This document shows positions 10,505 to 21,838 of a stretch of 35,383 bases of DNA, piece after piece; position 1 is the first letter of the stretch; each line of letters begins with the position of its first letter. The notes below the pieces were generated by a model, which was not told the DNA's origin, did not search any database, and saw only the letters and a program-made list of their open reading frames with translations. The DNA is taken from assembly GCA_003577305.1 (NCBI GenBank), contig QEVL01000027.1, forward strand, positions 1 to 35,383, read 5' to 3'. The position numbers and the translations under genes were made by a program. Origin of the DNA: Burkholderiales bacterium (GTDB lineage Bacteria > Pseudomonadota > Gammaproteobacteria > Burkholderiales > Burkholderiaceae_E).

Positions 10505-10549
10505 CGCTTGCCGGATGCGTCCAGGTCCCGAACTCGAGCACGGTCGAGC

Positions 10550-10957
10550 ATGCAGAACAAGTCCGAACAGAAGGCGCCGCTGCCGCCGATTCCGGCCAAG
10601 CGCTATTTCACCATCGGCGAGGTGAGCGAGCTGTGCGGCGTCAAGCCGCACGTGCTGCGATATTGGGAGCAGGAGTTCACCCAGCTGCGCCCGATGAAAC
10701 GCCGCGGCAACCGCCGCTACTACCAGCACCACGAGGTACTGCTGGTGCGGCGCATTCGCGACCTGCTCTACGAGCAGGGCTTCACCATCAGCGGCGCACG
10801 CAACCGCCTCGGCGAGAACGCGCAGAACGGCAAGCAGCGCGATACGGCTGCGTCGGGCGCGGCGGGCGCAGCCGAAGGCGCGCAGCCGCTCGCCGGCAAC
10901 GTCGACCTCGGTGCGATCCGCGAGGAGCTCACGCGCGCGCTCGACCTGTTGCGCTGA
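10550..10957 (+). CDS. MerR-family transcriptional regulator
   Basis: A 135-residue protein with a MerR winged helix-turn-helix at residues 18-88: RYFTIGEVSELCGVKPHVL, then LRYWEQEF and the wing KRRGNRRYYQHHEV. The C-terminal part is short, Ala/Gly-rich and lacks the metal-binding cysteines of classical MerR members, so no effector can be predicted. It starts at ATG 10550; an in-frame TTG at 10508 immediately after ihfA is possible but less likely. This small MerR protein beside ihfA is a constant neighbour in betaproteobacteria and many gammaproteobacteria, where its target is generally not known. Confidence 0.9.
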   Translation: MQNKSEQKAPLPPIPAKRYFTIGEVSELCGVKPHVLRYWEQEFTQLRPMKRRGNRRYYQHHEVLLVRRIRDLLYEQGFTISGARNRLGENAQNGKQRDTAASGAAGAAEGAQPLAGNVDLGAIREELTRALDLLR

Positions 10958-11009
10958 GCGCTGCGTCCGCCTTCCTCTCGTCCTTTGCTGGTCGCGGCGC
11001 CGACTAGGC

Positions 11010-11235
11010 GTAGTGTGAACACGCCCTGGCGGATCGCCGGCAGCAGGTTGCGGCGCAGGATCGCCGCTTCCTCGCCGGGGAAGTGCGCCTTCATCGCGGC
11101 GCGCAAGTTCTCGCGTCCCTTCGCGAAGTCGTAGCGGTCGCCGCCGATGGCGACGCGGTCGTAGACCTCGCCCATGTCGGCCCATTCGATCGCGCCCTCG
11201 CCGATCACGTCGAAGACCGCGCTGGTATCTGTAGG
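11010..11235 (-). pseudogene. Remnant of a phytoene dehydrogenase/retinol saturase-like FAD oxidoreductase
   Basis: Reading the minus strand from about 11235 gives some 70 residues that resemble an internal part of retinol-saturase-like, CrtI-type FAD oxidoreductases: [20 protein letters not shown], then DRVAIGGDRYDF and MKAHFPGEEAAI. The family protein is about 500 residues, with an N-terminal FAD motif GxGxxG, and none of that is present. Similarity stops before the tRNA-Pro promoter on one side and near 11010 on the other. There is no start codon, ribosome site or fitting length. It is therefore a gene fragment left by deletion or rearrangement. Family assignment is from recognition of the pattern, without a database search. 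Confidence 0.6.
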
Positions 11236-11292
11236 GTTTGAACGCAGCTGCGCCGCCGCCCTGCAGCGTGGCATGCGCGGAACGGCTGCTGA

Positions 11293-11298
11293 TATAAT
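11293..11298 (+). promoter_or_regulatory. -10 box of the tRNA-Pro gene
   Basis: A perfect TATAAT ends nine bases before the mature tRNA. No clear -35 element is seen near 11270. It mirrors the arrangement at tRNA-Val. Confidence 0.6.
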
Positions 11299-11305
11299 CC
11301 GCTGC

Positions 11306-11384
<79 letters not shown>

Positions 11385-11391
11385 GTCGAAT

Positions 11392-11426
11392 CGAAGGGTC
11401 GGCTCCCGCAAGGGGCCGACCCTTCG
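11392..11426. terminator. Hairpin terminator between tRNA-Pro and the convergent small membrane gene
   Basis: CGAAGGGTCGGC (11392-11403) and GCCGACCCTTCG (11415-11426) form a perfect 12-bp stem with an 11-nt loop. It starts eight bases after tRNA-Pro and lies 36 bases beyond the stop of the minus-strand gene, so it could terminate both. There is no T-run on either side, so the call rests on stem strength and position. Confidence 0.6.
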
Positions 11427-11462
11427 TGCTTAGTGCGCCCGGCAGGAGCGTACTGCTACGGG

Positions 11463-11849
11463 TTACGCAGGCTGCAACCGGTGCGCCGGCGCGAGGAAAT
11501 ACACCGCGCCCGTCAGCAACAGCAGATACACGATGACCGACGACCAGCCCATCGCGTTCATCAGGCCGGACACTACGCCCCAAAGGCTGATCAGTGTGCC
11601 GAGGCCGAAGCCTGTGGCCGAGCCGACCAGCATGGCGCGAATCGCCCGGTCGTCGCGGACGTGCCGCCCGAGCCAGACGATGAGCGCCCAGCCGACCAGC
11701 GCCGAGCCGAAGAAGCGTATCTGCATCAGGTTGTGGGCTTCGGCCGGCTCGCCGTGCAGGGTCAGCATCACCCCCGGGACGATCAGGAACAGCAGACCGT
11801 AGACGAGACCGACAATCGACGAGATCGACAGAAAGGTGCTGAGCTTCAT
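11463..11849 (-). CDS. Small four-helix integral membrane protein of unknown function
   Basis: A 128-residue protein with four hydrophobic segments at about 5-30, 45-62, 70-97 and 103-121, a short loop HGEPAEAHN after helix 1 and a charged loop GRHVRDDR after helix 2. I do not recognise it with confidence; the layout resembles small DUF-type four-helix families (for example DUF4345-like proteins). The start at 11849 is firm: AGGAGG lies five bases before the ATG. The gene stands alone, convergent with tRNA-Pro and divergent from the EAL gene, with about 380 bases of non-coding DNA upstream. No signal peptide or catalytic motif is seen, and no partner gene suggests a role. Confidence 0.8.
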   Translation of the reverse strand: MKLSTFLSISSIVGLVYGLLFLIVPGVMLTLHGEPAEAHNLMQIRFFGSALVGWALIVWLGRHVRDDRAIRAMLVGSATGFGLGTLISLWGVVSGLMNAMGWSSVIVYLLLLTGAVYFLAPAHRLQPA

Positions 11850-12229
11850 GGGTCCTCCTTTGCGGAGTGAATGACATCGCCGGAGATGGCGGCGTCGAAG
11901 CCTGGAACCCTGAAATTCCGATCCTCTGCGATTTCGTCGGACTAAAGGCCCACGTGGCGCACCGTGCAATGTCCGGCATCGCCCCGATGGCGAAAGGTGG
12001 CCACCGGTCCCGGCCCCGGTCCCGGCCCGCACCGGGTCGGCGCCGCCGCGTCGCGCATCGGAGACAGCGCGGCGGCGCATGGAGGCGAGCGCACCGCGCT
12101 CTCGCCTCCGCCGGTCCGTGTGCCCGGGCCGCTCGTCGCATCGCCGGTGAAACAGCATGCACGAGCAGCCCTCGCGACTCGCGCAATGCCGCGGCTTGAT
12201 GCACAGTCGGGCTCTCTCCCTCCTTTCTG
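11850..12229. other. 380-bp intergenic region
   Basis: It separates two divergent genes. I see no gene I can support; open frames here are arginine-rich shadows. It contains a 12-bp tandem duplication and a pyrimidine tract (CTCTCTCCCTCCTTTCT, about 12211-12227) directly before the EAL gene, which therefore lacks a purine-rich ribosome site. No clear sigma-70 promoter could be picked. Confidence 0.6.
12004..12027. repeat. Two tandem copies of CCGGTCCCGGCC
   Basis: Two perfect, adjacent 12-bp copies (12004-12015 and 12016-12027) in the gap upstream of the EAL gene. This may be a slippage-prone GC repeat or paired binding sites; nothing more can be said. Confidence 0.6.
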
Positions 12230-13384
12230 ATGCCGGTCATGTCCCGCCTCGGGATCGTTTCGCTCGCCCTCTTGTTCGTCGTATCGGTTCTCCTGCTTGC
12301 CTCGATGCACACTGCGAATGCGTACGAGGACAACCTGCCCGGTGGCGTCACGACCCTGCTCGGGGGGGCGGCGGCGCTGGCCGCCGGCTGGGAGTGGCGG
12401 CGCCGCCGCGCGCGCAAGGCGCGAAGGCCCGAGAGGCTTTCAGGCGAGCAGCCTGGCGCGGCGCCCGACGCAATGCTTCGGGAGACGTCGGGTGATGCGC
12501 CCGGACGAGTCATTGCGACCGCGCCGCCGGGATCGAACACCGCCCGGGCCAGGCGGGCGAAGACACCGAAGCCCGCGGCCGCGCCCCCTGCCGAGGCTGC
12601 GCATCGCGTCACCGCGATTCACGCGACCTTCGACGCCTATCGGCGCGCGCTCGAAGGCGATGAGTTCACGCTGCATTACCAGCCCAGGGTGCGGCTGGCC
12701 GACAGCGAGGTGACGGGCTTCGAGGCACTGCTGCGGCGGATTCGCGACGCAGGATCGGAAGGTACCGCAGCGCTCGTGGAGCAGGCGGAGAAGTCGGCCT
12801 TCGGACCCAGGCTCGGCGAATGGATCCTGCGCACCGCCGCACGGCAAAGCCTCGCCTGGCGCCAGTCGGGCGTGAGCGTGCCGATCGCGGTCAACATCTC
12901 GCCCAGCCAGTTCTGTGACCCGGGTTTCCTGCGGGTGCTCGGCGACCTGATCGCCTCGGATCCGGCACTGCCTGCGCACCTCGAACTCGAACTGGCGGAG
13001 GCGGCGCTGACGCTGTACGGCGACGGCGCTACGCAGACGCTGCGCGAGCTCGCCGCGATGGGCTTTGGCGTGCAGGTCGATCAGTTCGGCACTGCCGCGT
13101 CGAGCCTGCATCGACTCGGCCAGGGTCCGGTGCGGGCGTTGAAGATCGACCGCTCGCTGGTGCTGGCCGCCCCGGCCGACGCCGAGGCCGGCCGGATCGT
13201 GCGCGCTTCGGTGGCACTCGCCCTGGCGATGGAACTGAAGGTGATCGCGGTGGGCGTCGAGACCGCCGAGCAGTACCGGTTACTACAGAGCTGGGGATGC
13301 CACGAGGCGCAGGGGTATCTGTTCATGCCGCCGATGGCGCCGGCGAAGGCGCTGCAGGTCTGGCACGGGCACGGACCGGGTTGA
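12230..13384 (+). CDS. Membrane-anchored EAL-domain protein with degenerate active site
   Basis: A 384-residue protein. Two hydrophobic segments (about 6-25 and 36-54) are followed by a basic, Pro/Ala-rich linker (58-125) and one EAL domain (about 130-378). EAL domains hydrolyse or bind cyclic di-GMP. Present are EAL (165-167), N222 in NISPSQF, E254/E257 in ELAE, D284, K305 in KIDRS and Q361 in QGYLF. Altered are the second Asp of the DDFGTG motif (here DQFGTA, 284-289) and the first Glu of EGVE (here VGVE, 341-344). Loss of these residues usually abolishes phosphodiesterase activity, so a c-di-GMP-binding or protein-interaction role is more likely. No GGDEF domain. ATG 12230 or 12239 are both possible; neither has a ribosome site. 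Confidence 0.88.
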   Translation: MPVMSRLGIVSLALLFVVSVLLLASMHTANAYEDNLPGGVTTLLGGAAALAAGWEWRRRRARKARRPERLSGEQPGAAPDAMLRETSGDAPGRVIATAPPGSNTARARRAKTPKPAAAPPAEAAHRVTAIHATFDAYRRALEGDEFTLHYQPRVRLADSEVTGFEALLRRIRDAGSEGTAALVEQAEKSAFGPRLGEWILRTAARQSLAWRQSGVSVPIAVNISPSQFCDPGFLRVLGDLIASDPALPAHLELELAEAALTLYGDGATQTLRELAAMGFGVQVDQFGTAASSLHRLGQGPVRALKIDRSLVLAAPADAEAGRIVRASVALALAMELKVIAVGVETAEQYRLLQSWGCHEAQGYLFMPPMAPAKALQVWHGHGPG

Positions 13385-13484
13385 CCGGGGCTACGTCATA
13401 ATGCCGGCCGCAGGCCGCGGCCGGACCAGGGAGACTCATGCGTGGCGGAGTGATCGAGGGATGACCCCGATACCGAGGTCGCCG

Positions 13485-14096
13485 ATGACCGGACGAGTGA
13501 TCGTGTTCGCCCGCGTGCCGCGCGCCGGGGAGGTCAAGACGCGGCTGGCGCGCACGATCGGCGAGCCCGCCGCGCTCGCGCACTACCGCACCATGCTGCG
13601 CGACACGCTGGCGGTGGCGCGCGCGGCGCAGGTCCAGTCGCCGCAACTCGAAGTCGAGTTGTGCATCGACGGCGAAGACCGCGAGGGCGAATGCGCGCGA
13701 CTGGCCGCGATGCACGGCTTCGCGCTCGCCACCCAGGTCGGCGCCTCGCCGGGCGAGCGGATCGAAGCGGCGCTCGGGCGCGCGCTCGACGAGCAACGGG
13801 CGCCGGTGCTGGTCGGCAGCGACGTGGTCTCGCTGTCGACGCGCGACCTGCACGACGCGTTCGAGGCCTTGCGCGAGCGCGATGCGGTGTTCGGGCCCAC
13901 GGAGGACGGCGGCTACGCGCTCGTCGGGCTCAGCCGCCACGTCGCGCGGCTGTTCGACGACATGCCCTGGGGCTGCGACACGCTGATGGCGGCCACGCGG
14001 CGGCGGCTGCAGGAGAACGGCGTGCGCTGGTCGCAGCTGCGCACGCTGTGGGACGTGGACGAGGAGTCGAACCTGCGGCGCTGGCTGGGCGGTTGA
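13485..14096 (+). CDS. TIGR04282-family (DUF2064) glycosyltransferase
   Basis: A 203-residue protein of the nucleotide-sugar-transferase-like fold. The N-terminus MTGRVIVFARVPRAGEVKTR carries the family's FxRxPxxGxxKTRL nucleotide-binding pattern, and later come VLVGSDVVSL (usually GTDCPxL) and GPTEDGGYALVGL. The start at 13485 is chosen because GAGG lies six bases upstream; ATG 13461 is a poorer alternative. Family members are annotated as arsenosugar-biosynthesis glycosyltransferases, but most occur without arsenic genes, as here, so the substrate is unknown. It lies on the opposite strand to, and converges with, the MASE1-GGDEF-EAL gene, 19 bases away. Confidence 0.85.
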   Translation: MTGRVIVFARVPRAGEVKTRLARTIGEPAALAHYRTMLRDTLAVARAAQVQSPQLEVELCIDGEDREGECARLAAMHGFALATQVGASPGERIEAALGRALDEQRAPVLVGSDVVSLSTRDLHDAFEALRERDAVFGPTEDGGYALVGLSRHVARLFDDMPWGCDTLMAATRRRLQENGVRWSQLRTLWDVDEESNLRRWLGG

Positions 14097-14115
14097 CCGG
14101 GCCCGCCCAGGCCGC

Positions 14116-16359
14116 TCAGGCCGGCGAGCGCGTGACGCGTCGCGCGGGCGCTGCGAAGATCTGCTCGAGCGGGGCGGCGCGCCCGATCCAGTCGCCCTGG
14201 ATGTGGTCGACGCCGATGTCGGTGAGCCGGTCGAGCGTGTCCTGGTTGTGCACGTGCTCGGCCACCGTGCGGATGTTCAGCCGCCGCGCCACGCGCACCG
14301 TGGACAGGACGATCTCCTCGTCGATCGGATTCGACACCAGGTTGCGGATGAACGAGCCGTCGATCTTCAGGTAGTCGAGCGGGAAGCGCTTCAGGTACTC
14401 GAACGTGGCCAGCCCGGTGCCGAAGTCGTCGAGCGCGATGCCGAAGCCCTCGGCCTTCAGGTCGTCGACCAGCCGCGAGGCGGCAGCCGGGTTGCGGATC
14501 GCTTCGCTCTCGGTGATCTCGAAGACGATCTTCCCGGCCGGAATCGAGTACAGCGCGCGCTGCTCGCGGATGAACCCCGCGATCGTGCCGTCGCTCATCG
14601 TGAGGCCCGACAGGTTGATCGAGCACTTCCAGGTGCGCGCCAGCGCTTCCGGATGCTCGGCGAGCCAGGAGAAGATCTGGCGGATCACGCCGCGGTCCAT
14701 CGTCGGCGTCATCTGTGCCTGCACCGCGAGCGACAGGAACTCGGGCGGGCGGATCAGCCCGCCGTCGCGATCGAGCAGGCGGATCAGCACTTCGTAGGAG
14801 AGCATCCCGTCGGGCGCGTCGGGATCGATCATCGGCTGCGCGTGCAGCTCGAAACGCTTGTCGCGGATCGCCTCGCGGATGTGCTCGATCTTGCCCTGGT
14901 GGGCGCGCCGCGCGTCGATCATCGTCTGCGACAGCGGCTCGACGAACAGCTGCGGATCGCGCACGCTCGCCGCGATCGCCATCGCGTCGGACAGCGACAT
15001 CAGGCAGTCTTCGCTGTTGATCAGCGCGTGCCGGTCCACCAGCAGGCCGCCCACGCACAGTTGCAGGCGCACGCTGCCGTGCTCGGTCTTGAACAACTGG
15101 CCATTGAGCTGTGAATAGAGCTCGCGTGCGACAGCCCGCACGTCGGCGACCGATTCGGCCTCGACCAGCAGCGCGAAGCGCCCCGCCGAGAGTCGCGCCG
15201 CCGCCTTGGCGCCGGGCTGGCGCATCAGCAGGGCCGCGACGTCCTGCTCGAGCTGCAGCGCCTGGATCGGCCCGCAGAGGTCGTTGAGCGTGTCGAAGTT
15301 CGACAGGTGCACGCCGACCAGCCCGTAGTCGGGCCGGGTGGGCAGGGCGAGGCGCTCGCCGATTTCGGCGATCAGTCCGCGGTCGTTGAGCAGTCCGGTC
15401 GACATGTCCTGGCGCGCCTGCTGGGCGACGCGCGCGAGCGCGAAACGGCGGTCGGTGGCCACTGCCTGCAGCATCTGCGCGACGATGACGGCGGAAAACA
15501 CCAGCACCGAGGCCTCGAGTGCCCGGAAGAAGTCGTCGTGGACCGAGGCCACCTGGTGCGCGCGCGCGATCAGCAACGGAATCGCGGTGGCGGCAAGCGA
15601 CAGCGCGGTGGCGCGCTCGCTCATCCGGATCGCGGTCCAGGCGACGATCGGGAAGTAGAGGAACGCAAGCGCGTAGGCGTAGCTCTGCTGGCCGAACATC
15701 GACACCATCACGCCGGTGCCGATCACCAGCAGTGTGAGGAAGAACGCCGGCGCATCGACCAGCGCCCGCTGCGACAGGCCGGGTTCGGCCTCGGCGAGCG
15801 AGTCGCCCATCCAGGCGAGCAGCGCCGGGGCGACCAGCAGGATGCCCAGCGCGTCGAGCAGCCACCAGACCATGAACCGGTGCGCGGGATGGGCGGCGGC
15901 GAGCAAGCCGCTCCACTCGAGGCCGACCGTGGCCAGCAGCGCGTCGGTCGGCGCGGCCAGCAGCACCACGACGCCCACGAAACGTACCGCGGCCTCGAGG
16001 CGGTACTCGGCCGGTTTCCAGTTGTTCAGCCGGCGCAGCGCCGCCACGGCCAGCGCCGGCCCGGCCACGCTGGCCGCGAAGATGACGAGGATCGGCCCGA
16101 TCGCACCGAACTCCACCCAGGCCCACAGTGCGCCGCCCACGGCGGGCGGCACCGCCCAGCGCAGACCGTTGCGCCAGGCAAAGGTGAAGGCGACACCAGC
16201 GCAGGGCCAGATCAGCGGGAGGCTGACAGGGCCGACCGAGATCAGCTTCGCGACCAGGCAGGCGACGAAGGCGATGCCGCCCGAGAGAAGCAGCCGCGGA
16301 AACGGCGGCAGCCCGTCGGCGCCGGTATCGGTGCGCGAAGTGAGGTCGGACTGGAGCAC
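14116..16359 (-). CDS. MASE1-GGDEF-EAL cyclic-di-GMP signalling protein, GGDEF degenerate
   Basis: A 747-residue inner-membrane protein. A MASE1-like sensor of about eight hydrophobic segments (20-300) precedes a GGDEF-like domain (about 315-470) and an EAL domain (about 485-735). The GGDEF signature is replaced by AGRFA (392-396), so no cyclase activity is expected. The EAL domain keeps E523 (as EVL), N582, EITE (614-617), DDFGTG (644-649), K665 and Q721. In the EGVE motif it reads AEHVH (700-704): the first Glu is kept and the second is His. It is therefore a plausible c-di-GMP phosphodiesterase gated by a membrane signal. The start is GTG 16359 with no strong ribosome site. It lies 90 bases downstream of acnA, behind a strong hairpin, and is probably a separate transcript. 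Confidence 0.9.
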   Translation of the reverse strand: MLQSDLTSRTDTGADGLPPFPRLLLSGGIAFVACLVAKLISVGPVSLPLIWPCAGVAFTFAWRNGLRWAVPPAVGGALWAWVEFGAIGPILVIFAASVAGPALAVAALRRLNNWKPAEYRLEAAVRFVGVVVLLAAPTDALLATVGLEWSGLLAAAHPAHRFMVWWLLDALGILLVAPALLAWMGDSLAEAEPGLSQRALVDAPAFFLTLLVIGTGVMVSMFGQQSYAYALAFLYFPIVAWTAIRMSERATALSLAATAIPLLIARAHQVASVHDDFFRALEASVLVFSAVIVAQMLQAVATDRRFALARVAQQARQDMSTGLLNDRGLIAEIGERLALPTRPDYGLVGVHLSNFDTLNDLCGPIQALQLEQDVAALLMRQPGAKAAARLSAGRFALLVEAESVADVRAVARELYSQLNGQLFKTEHGSVRLQLCVGGLLVDRHALINSEDCLMSLSDAMAIAASVRDPQLFVEPLSQTMIDARRAHQGKIEHIREAIRDKRFELHAQPMIDPDAPDGMLSYEVLIRLLDRDGGLIRPPEFLSLAVQAQMTPTMDRGVIRQIFSWLAEHPEALARTWKCSINLSGLTMSDGTIAGFIREQRALYSIPAGKIVFEITESEAIRNPAAASRLVDDLKAEGFGIALDDFGTGLATFEYLKRFPLDYLKIDGSFIRNLVSNPIDEEIVLSTVRVARRLNIRTVAEHVHNQDTLDRLTDIGVDHIQGDWIGRAAPLEQIFAAPARRVTRSPA

Positions 16360-16410
16360 GGAGTCGCCGAATCGGTTCCTGCCGAAGTGTAATCGACTCC
16401 GTCGCCCGGC

Positions 16411-16439
16411 GGACGGGCCGGCCGATGGCCGGTCCGTCC
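16411..16439. terminator. Strong hairpin downstream of acnA
   Basis: GGACGGGCCGGCC and GGCCGGTCCGTCC form a 13-bp stem with one G-T wobble and a GAT loop, ten bases past the acnA stop on the minus strand. It probably ends or protects the mdh-prpBCD-acnA transcript. No T-tract follows, so Rho-independence is uncertain. Confidence 0.55.
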
Positions 16440-16449
16440 GTGCCCGGGG

Positions 16450-19149
<2,700 letters not shown>

Positions 19150-19162
19150 GTCCGATCTCCCC

Positions 19163-20614
19163 TCAGATGACGTACAGGTCGACGTACTCGTTGACCGGCA
19201 TCGCCTCGAGCGCCTTCTGGTCGAGCGATACCTCGAGAATGCGTTGCTGCTGCCTTGCCGGGAAGCGCCGCGCCAGATTGGTGCGGAACTTCTCGACCAG
19301 CACCGGGATGCCTTCCTTGCGGCGCCGGCGGTGCCCGATCGGGTACTCGACGACGACTTCCTTCAGCTTCCTGCCGTCGGCGAACTCGATCGTGATGCCG
19401 TTGGCGATCGAGCGCTTCTCCGGGTCGAGGTAATCCTTGCTGAACTGGGTGTCCTCGACGCAGGTCATCTTCTCGCGCAGCGCGTCGATGCGCGGGTCGG
19501 CGGCGATCCGGTCTTCGTAGTCTTCGGCGGTGAGGCGGCCGAAGATCAGCGGCACGGCCACCATGTACTGGATGCAGTGGTCGCGATCGGCCGGGTTGTC
19601 GAGCGGCCCTTTCTTGTCGATGATGCGGATCGCCGATTCGTGCGTGCGGATCGTGATCCTGCGGATCTCGTCGACCGAACGGCCGGCCTTCTTCAGTTCG
19701 CCGTGCAGCGTCATCGCGCACTCGACCGCGGTCTGCGCGTGGAACTCGGCAGGGAACGAGATCTTGAACAGCACGTTCTCCATCACGTAGCTGCCGTAGG
19801 GGCGCTGGAAAGCGAATTCCCTGCCTTTGAACAGCACGTCGTAGAAGCCCCAGGTCTTCGCGGTGAGCACCGACGGATAGCCCATCTCGCCGGTGCGCGC
19901 GATCAGCGCGAGGCGCACCGCGCGGCTGGTGGCGTCGCCCGCCGCCCAGCTCTTGCGGCTGCCGGTGTTCGGCGCGTGCCGGTAGGTGCGAAGCGACTGG
20001 CCGTCGACCCAGGCGAGCGACACCGCATTGATCAGCTCGTCGCGCGTGAGCCCCAGCAGCATCCCGCAGACCGCGGTGGAGGCCACCTTGACCAGCACCA
20101 CGTGGTCGAGGCCGACGCGATTGAACGAGTTCTCCAGCGCAATCACGCCCTGGATCTCGTGCGCCTTGACCATCGCCTCAAGCACCTGGCGCATCGTGAG
20201 CGGCGCCTTGCCCTGCGCGATCGCGGTGCGGCTGAGCCAGTCGGCGGTGGCGAGGATTCCGCCGAGGTTGTCGGACGGGTGGCCCCATTCGGCGGCGAGC
20301 CAGGTGTCGTTGAAGTCGAGCCAGCGGATCATCGCACCGATGTCGAACGCGGCCTGCACCGGGTCGAGCTGGAACTGGGTGCCCGGCACCCGTGCGCCGT
20401 TGGGCACGACGGTTCCGGGCACCACCGGCCCGAGCAGCTTGGTGCAGGCCGGGTACGAGAGCGCCTCCAGGCCGCAGCCCAGCGTGTCGATCAGGCATGC
20501 GCGCGCGGTCTCGATCGCCTCCTTGCTGCGCACCTTGTACTTCAGCGTGTAGTCGACGATGTCGACCAGGACCTTGTCCGGCTTCGGCCGGCTCGTCGGG
20601 ATGTGGGCGCCCAT
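19163..20614 (-). CDS. prpD: 2-methylcitrate dehydratase
   Basis: A 483-residue MmgE/PrpD-family enzyme, the same length as E. coli PrpD, which dehydrates 2-methylcitrate to 2-methyl-cis-aconitate. Typical stretches are [58 protein letters not shown] and [18 protein letters not shown]. The ATG at 20614 gives the N-terminus [19 protein letters not shown] expected for the family; its ribosome site is weak. It lies 44 bases after prpC and 13 before acnA in one operon. The acnA neighbour supplies the hydration step that follows. Confidence 0.96.
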   Translation of the reverse strand: MGAHIPTSRPKPDKVLVDIVDYTLKYKVRSKEAIETARACLIDTLGCGLEALSYPACTKLLGPVVPGTVVPNGARVPGTQFQLDPVQAAFDIGAMIRWLDFNDTWLAAEWGHPSDNLGGILATADWLSRTAIAQGKAPLTMRQVLEAMVKAHEIQGVIALENSFNRVGLDHVVLVKVASTAVCGMLLGLTRDELINAVSLAWVDGQSLRTYRHAPNTGSRKSWAAGDATSRAVRLALIARTGEMGYPSVLTAKTWGFYDVLFKGREFAFQRPYGSYVMENVLFKISFPAEFHAQTAVECAMTLHGELKKAGRSVDEIRRITIRTHESAIRIIDKKGPLDNPADRDHCIQYMVAVPLIFGRLTAEDYEDRIAADPRIDALREKMTCVEDTQFSKDYLDPEKRSIANGITIEFADGRKLKEVVVEYPIGHRRRRKEGIPVLVEKFRTNLARRFPARQQQRILEVSLDQKALEAMPVNEYVDLYVI

Positions 20615-20658
20615 GTTGCGTGTGTCCGTGGGGTTGGTGGGGAGGAGCCGGGAGGCGG

Positions 20659-21816
20659 TTACCTGCGCTTGGCGAGCGGCACGAACTTCAGGTTCTCGGG
20701 TCCGACGTAATTCGCGCTCGGCCGGATGATCTTGTTGTCGATGCGCTGCTCGATCACGTGCGCCGACCAGCCCGAGGTGCGCGCGATCACGAACAGCGGC
20801 GTGAACATCGCGGTGGGCACGCCCATCATGTGGTAGCTCACCGCGCTGAACCAGTCGAGGTTCGGGAACATCTTCTTCGCGTCCCACATGACCGTCTCGA
20901 GGCGCTCGGCGATGTCGAACATCTTCGTGTTCCCGGCGTCGTGCGAGAGCCGGTGCGCGACCTCCTTGATCACCTTGTTGCGCGGGTCGGAGACGGTGTA
21001 GACCGGGTGACCGAAGCCGATCACCACCTCCTTGTTCCCGACGCGGCGGCGGATGTCGGCCTCGGCCTCGTCGGGCGTTTCGTAGCGCTTCTGGATCTCG
21101 AAGGCGACCTCGTTGGCGCCGCCGTGCTTCGGGCCGCGCAGCGCGCCGATCGCGCCGGCGATCGACGAATACATGTCCGAGCCGGTGCCGGCGATCACGC
21201 GGGCGGTGAACGTGGACGCGTTGAACTCGTGCTCGGCGTACAGGATGAGTGAAGTGTGCATCGCGCGCACCCACAGCGCCGGGGGTTCGCGCCCGTGCAG
21301 CAGGTGCAGGAAGTGGCCGCCGATCGAATCGTCGTCGGTCTCGACCTCGATGCGCCGCCCGTTGGTGGAGTAGTGGTACCAGTAGAGCAGCATCGGGCCG
21401 AGCGAGGCCATCAGCCGGTCGGCGATGTCGCGCGCCCCGGCGAGGTTGTGGTCGTCCTTCTCGGGCAGGTTGCAACCGAGCGCCGAGACGCCGGTGCGCA
21501 TCACGTCCATCGGGTGCGCCGACGCCGGCAGCCACTCGAGCGCCGCCTTCACGTTGGCCGGCAGCCCGCGCAGCGCGCGCAGCTTCGCCTTGTAGCCGGC
21601 GAGTTCGGCGCGGTTGGGCAGCCTGCCGTGCACCAGCAGGTGCGCGATCTCCTCGAACTCGGCGGCCTCGGCGATGTCGAGGATGTCGTAGCCGCGGTAG
21701 TGCAGGTCGTTGCCGGTGCGGCCCACGGTGCACAGGGCGGTGTTGCCGGCGGTGACGCCCGAAAGCGCCACCGACTTCTTCGGCCTGAAGCCGGGATTCT
21801 GGGTCTCGTTGCTCAT
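20659..21816 (-). CDS. prpC: 2-methylcitrate synthase
   Basis: A 385-residue citrate-synthase-fold enzyme that condenses propionyl-CoA with oxaloacetate. The active-site histidines lie in AEHEFNAST and [13 protein letters not shown], and [14 protein letters not shown] is typical of PrpC. It is shorter than, and distinct from, the 437-residue type II citrate synthase encoded at 28560, and its prpB/prpD neighbours settle the assignment. It starts at ATG 21816, 22 bases after prpB. Confidence 0.96.
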   Translation of the reverse strand: MSNETQNPGFRPKKSVALSGVTAGNTALCTVGRTGNDLHYRGYDILDIAEAAEFEEIAHLLVHGRLPNRAELAGYKAKLRALRGLPANVKAALEWLPASAHPMDVMRTGVSALGCNLPEKDDHNLAGARDIADRLMASLGPMLLYWYHYSTNGRRIEVETDDDSIGGHFLHLLHGREPPALWVRAMHTSLILYAEHEFNASTFTARVIAGTGSDMYSSIAGAIGALRGPKHGGANEVAFEIQKRYETPDEAEADIRRRVGNKEVVIGFGHPVYTVSDPRNKVIKEVAHRLSHDAGNTKMFDIAERLETVMWDAKKMFPNLDWFSAVSYHMMGVPTAMFTPLFVIARTSGWSAHVIEQRIDNKIIRPSANYVGPENLKFVPLAKRR

Positions 21817-21838
21817 GGTCGTTCCGTTGGGGACGCGC

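Noticed and set aside
12160..12229. AAAGGAGG on the minus strand (opposite the pyrimidine tract) as ribosome site of a small gene
   Set aside because: The frame that follows is arginine-rich, has no recognisable motif and runs into other features.
15307..16392. 361-codon plus-strand frame opposite the MASE1 region
   Set aside because: It is a shadow of the membrane domain, with low-complexity Arg/Gln/Asp composition.
19163..21733. Single 856-codon minus-strand frame joining prpC-region and prpD
   Set aside because: The upstream half is a frame shadow of prpC; prpD starts at 20614 with the family N-terminus and length.
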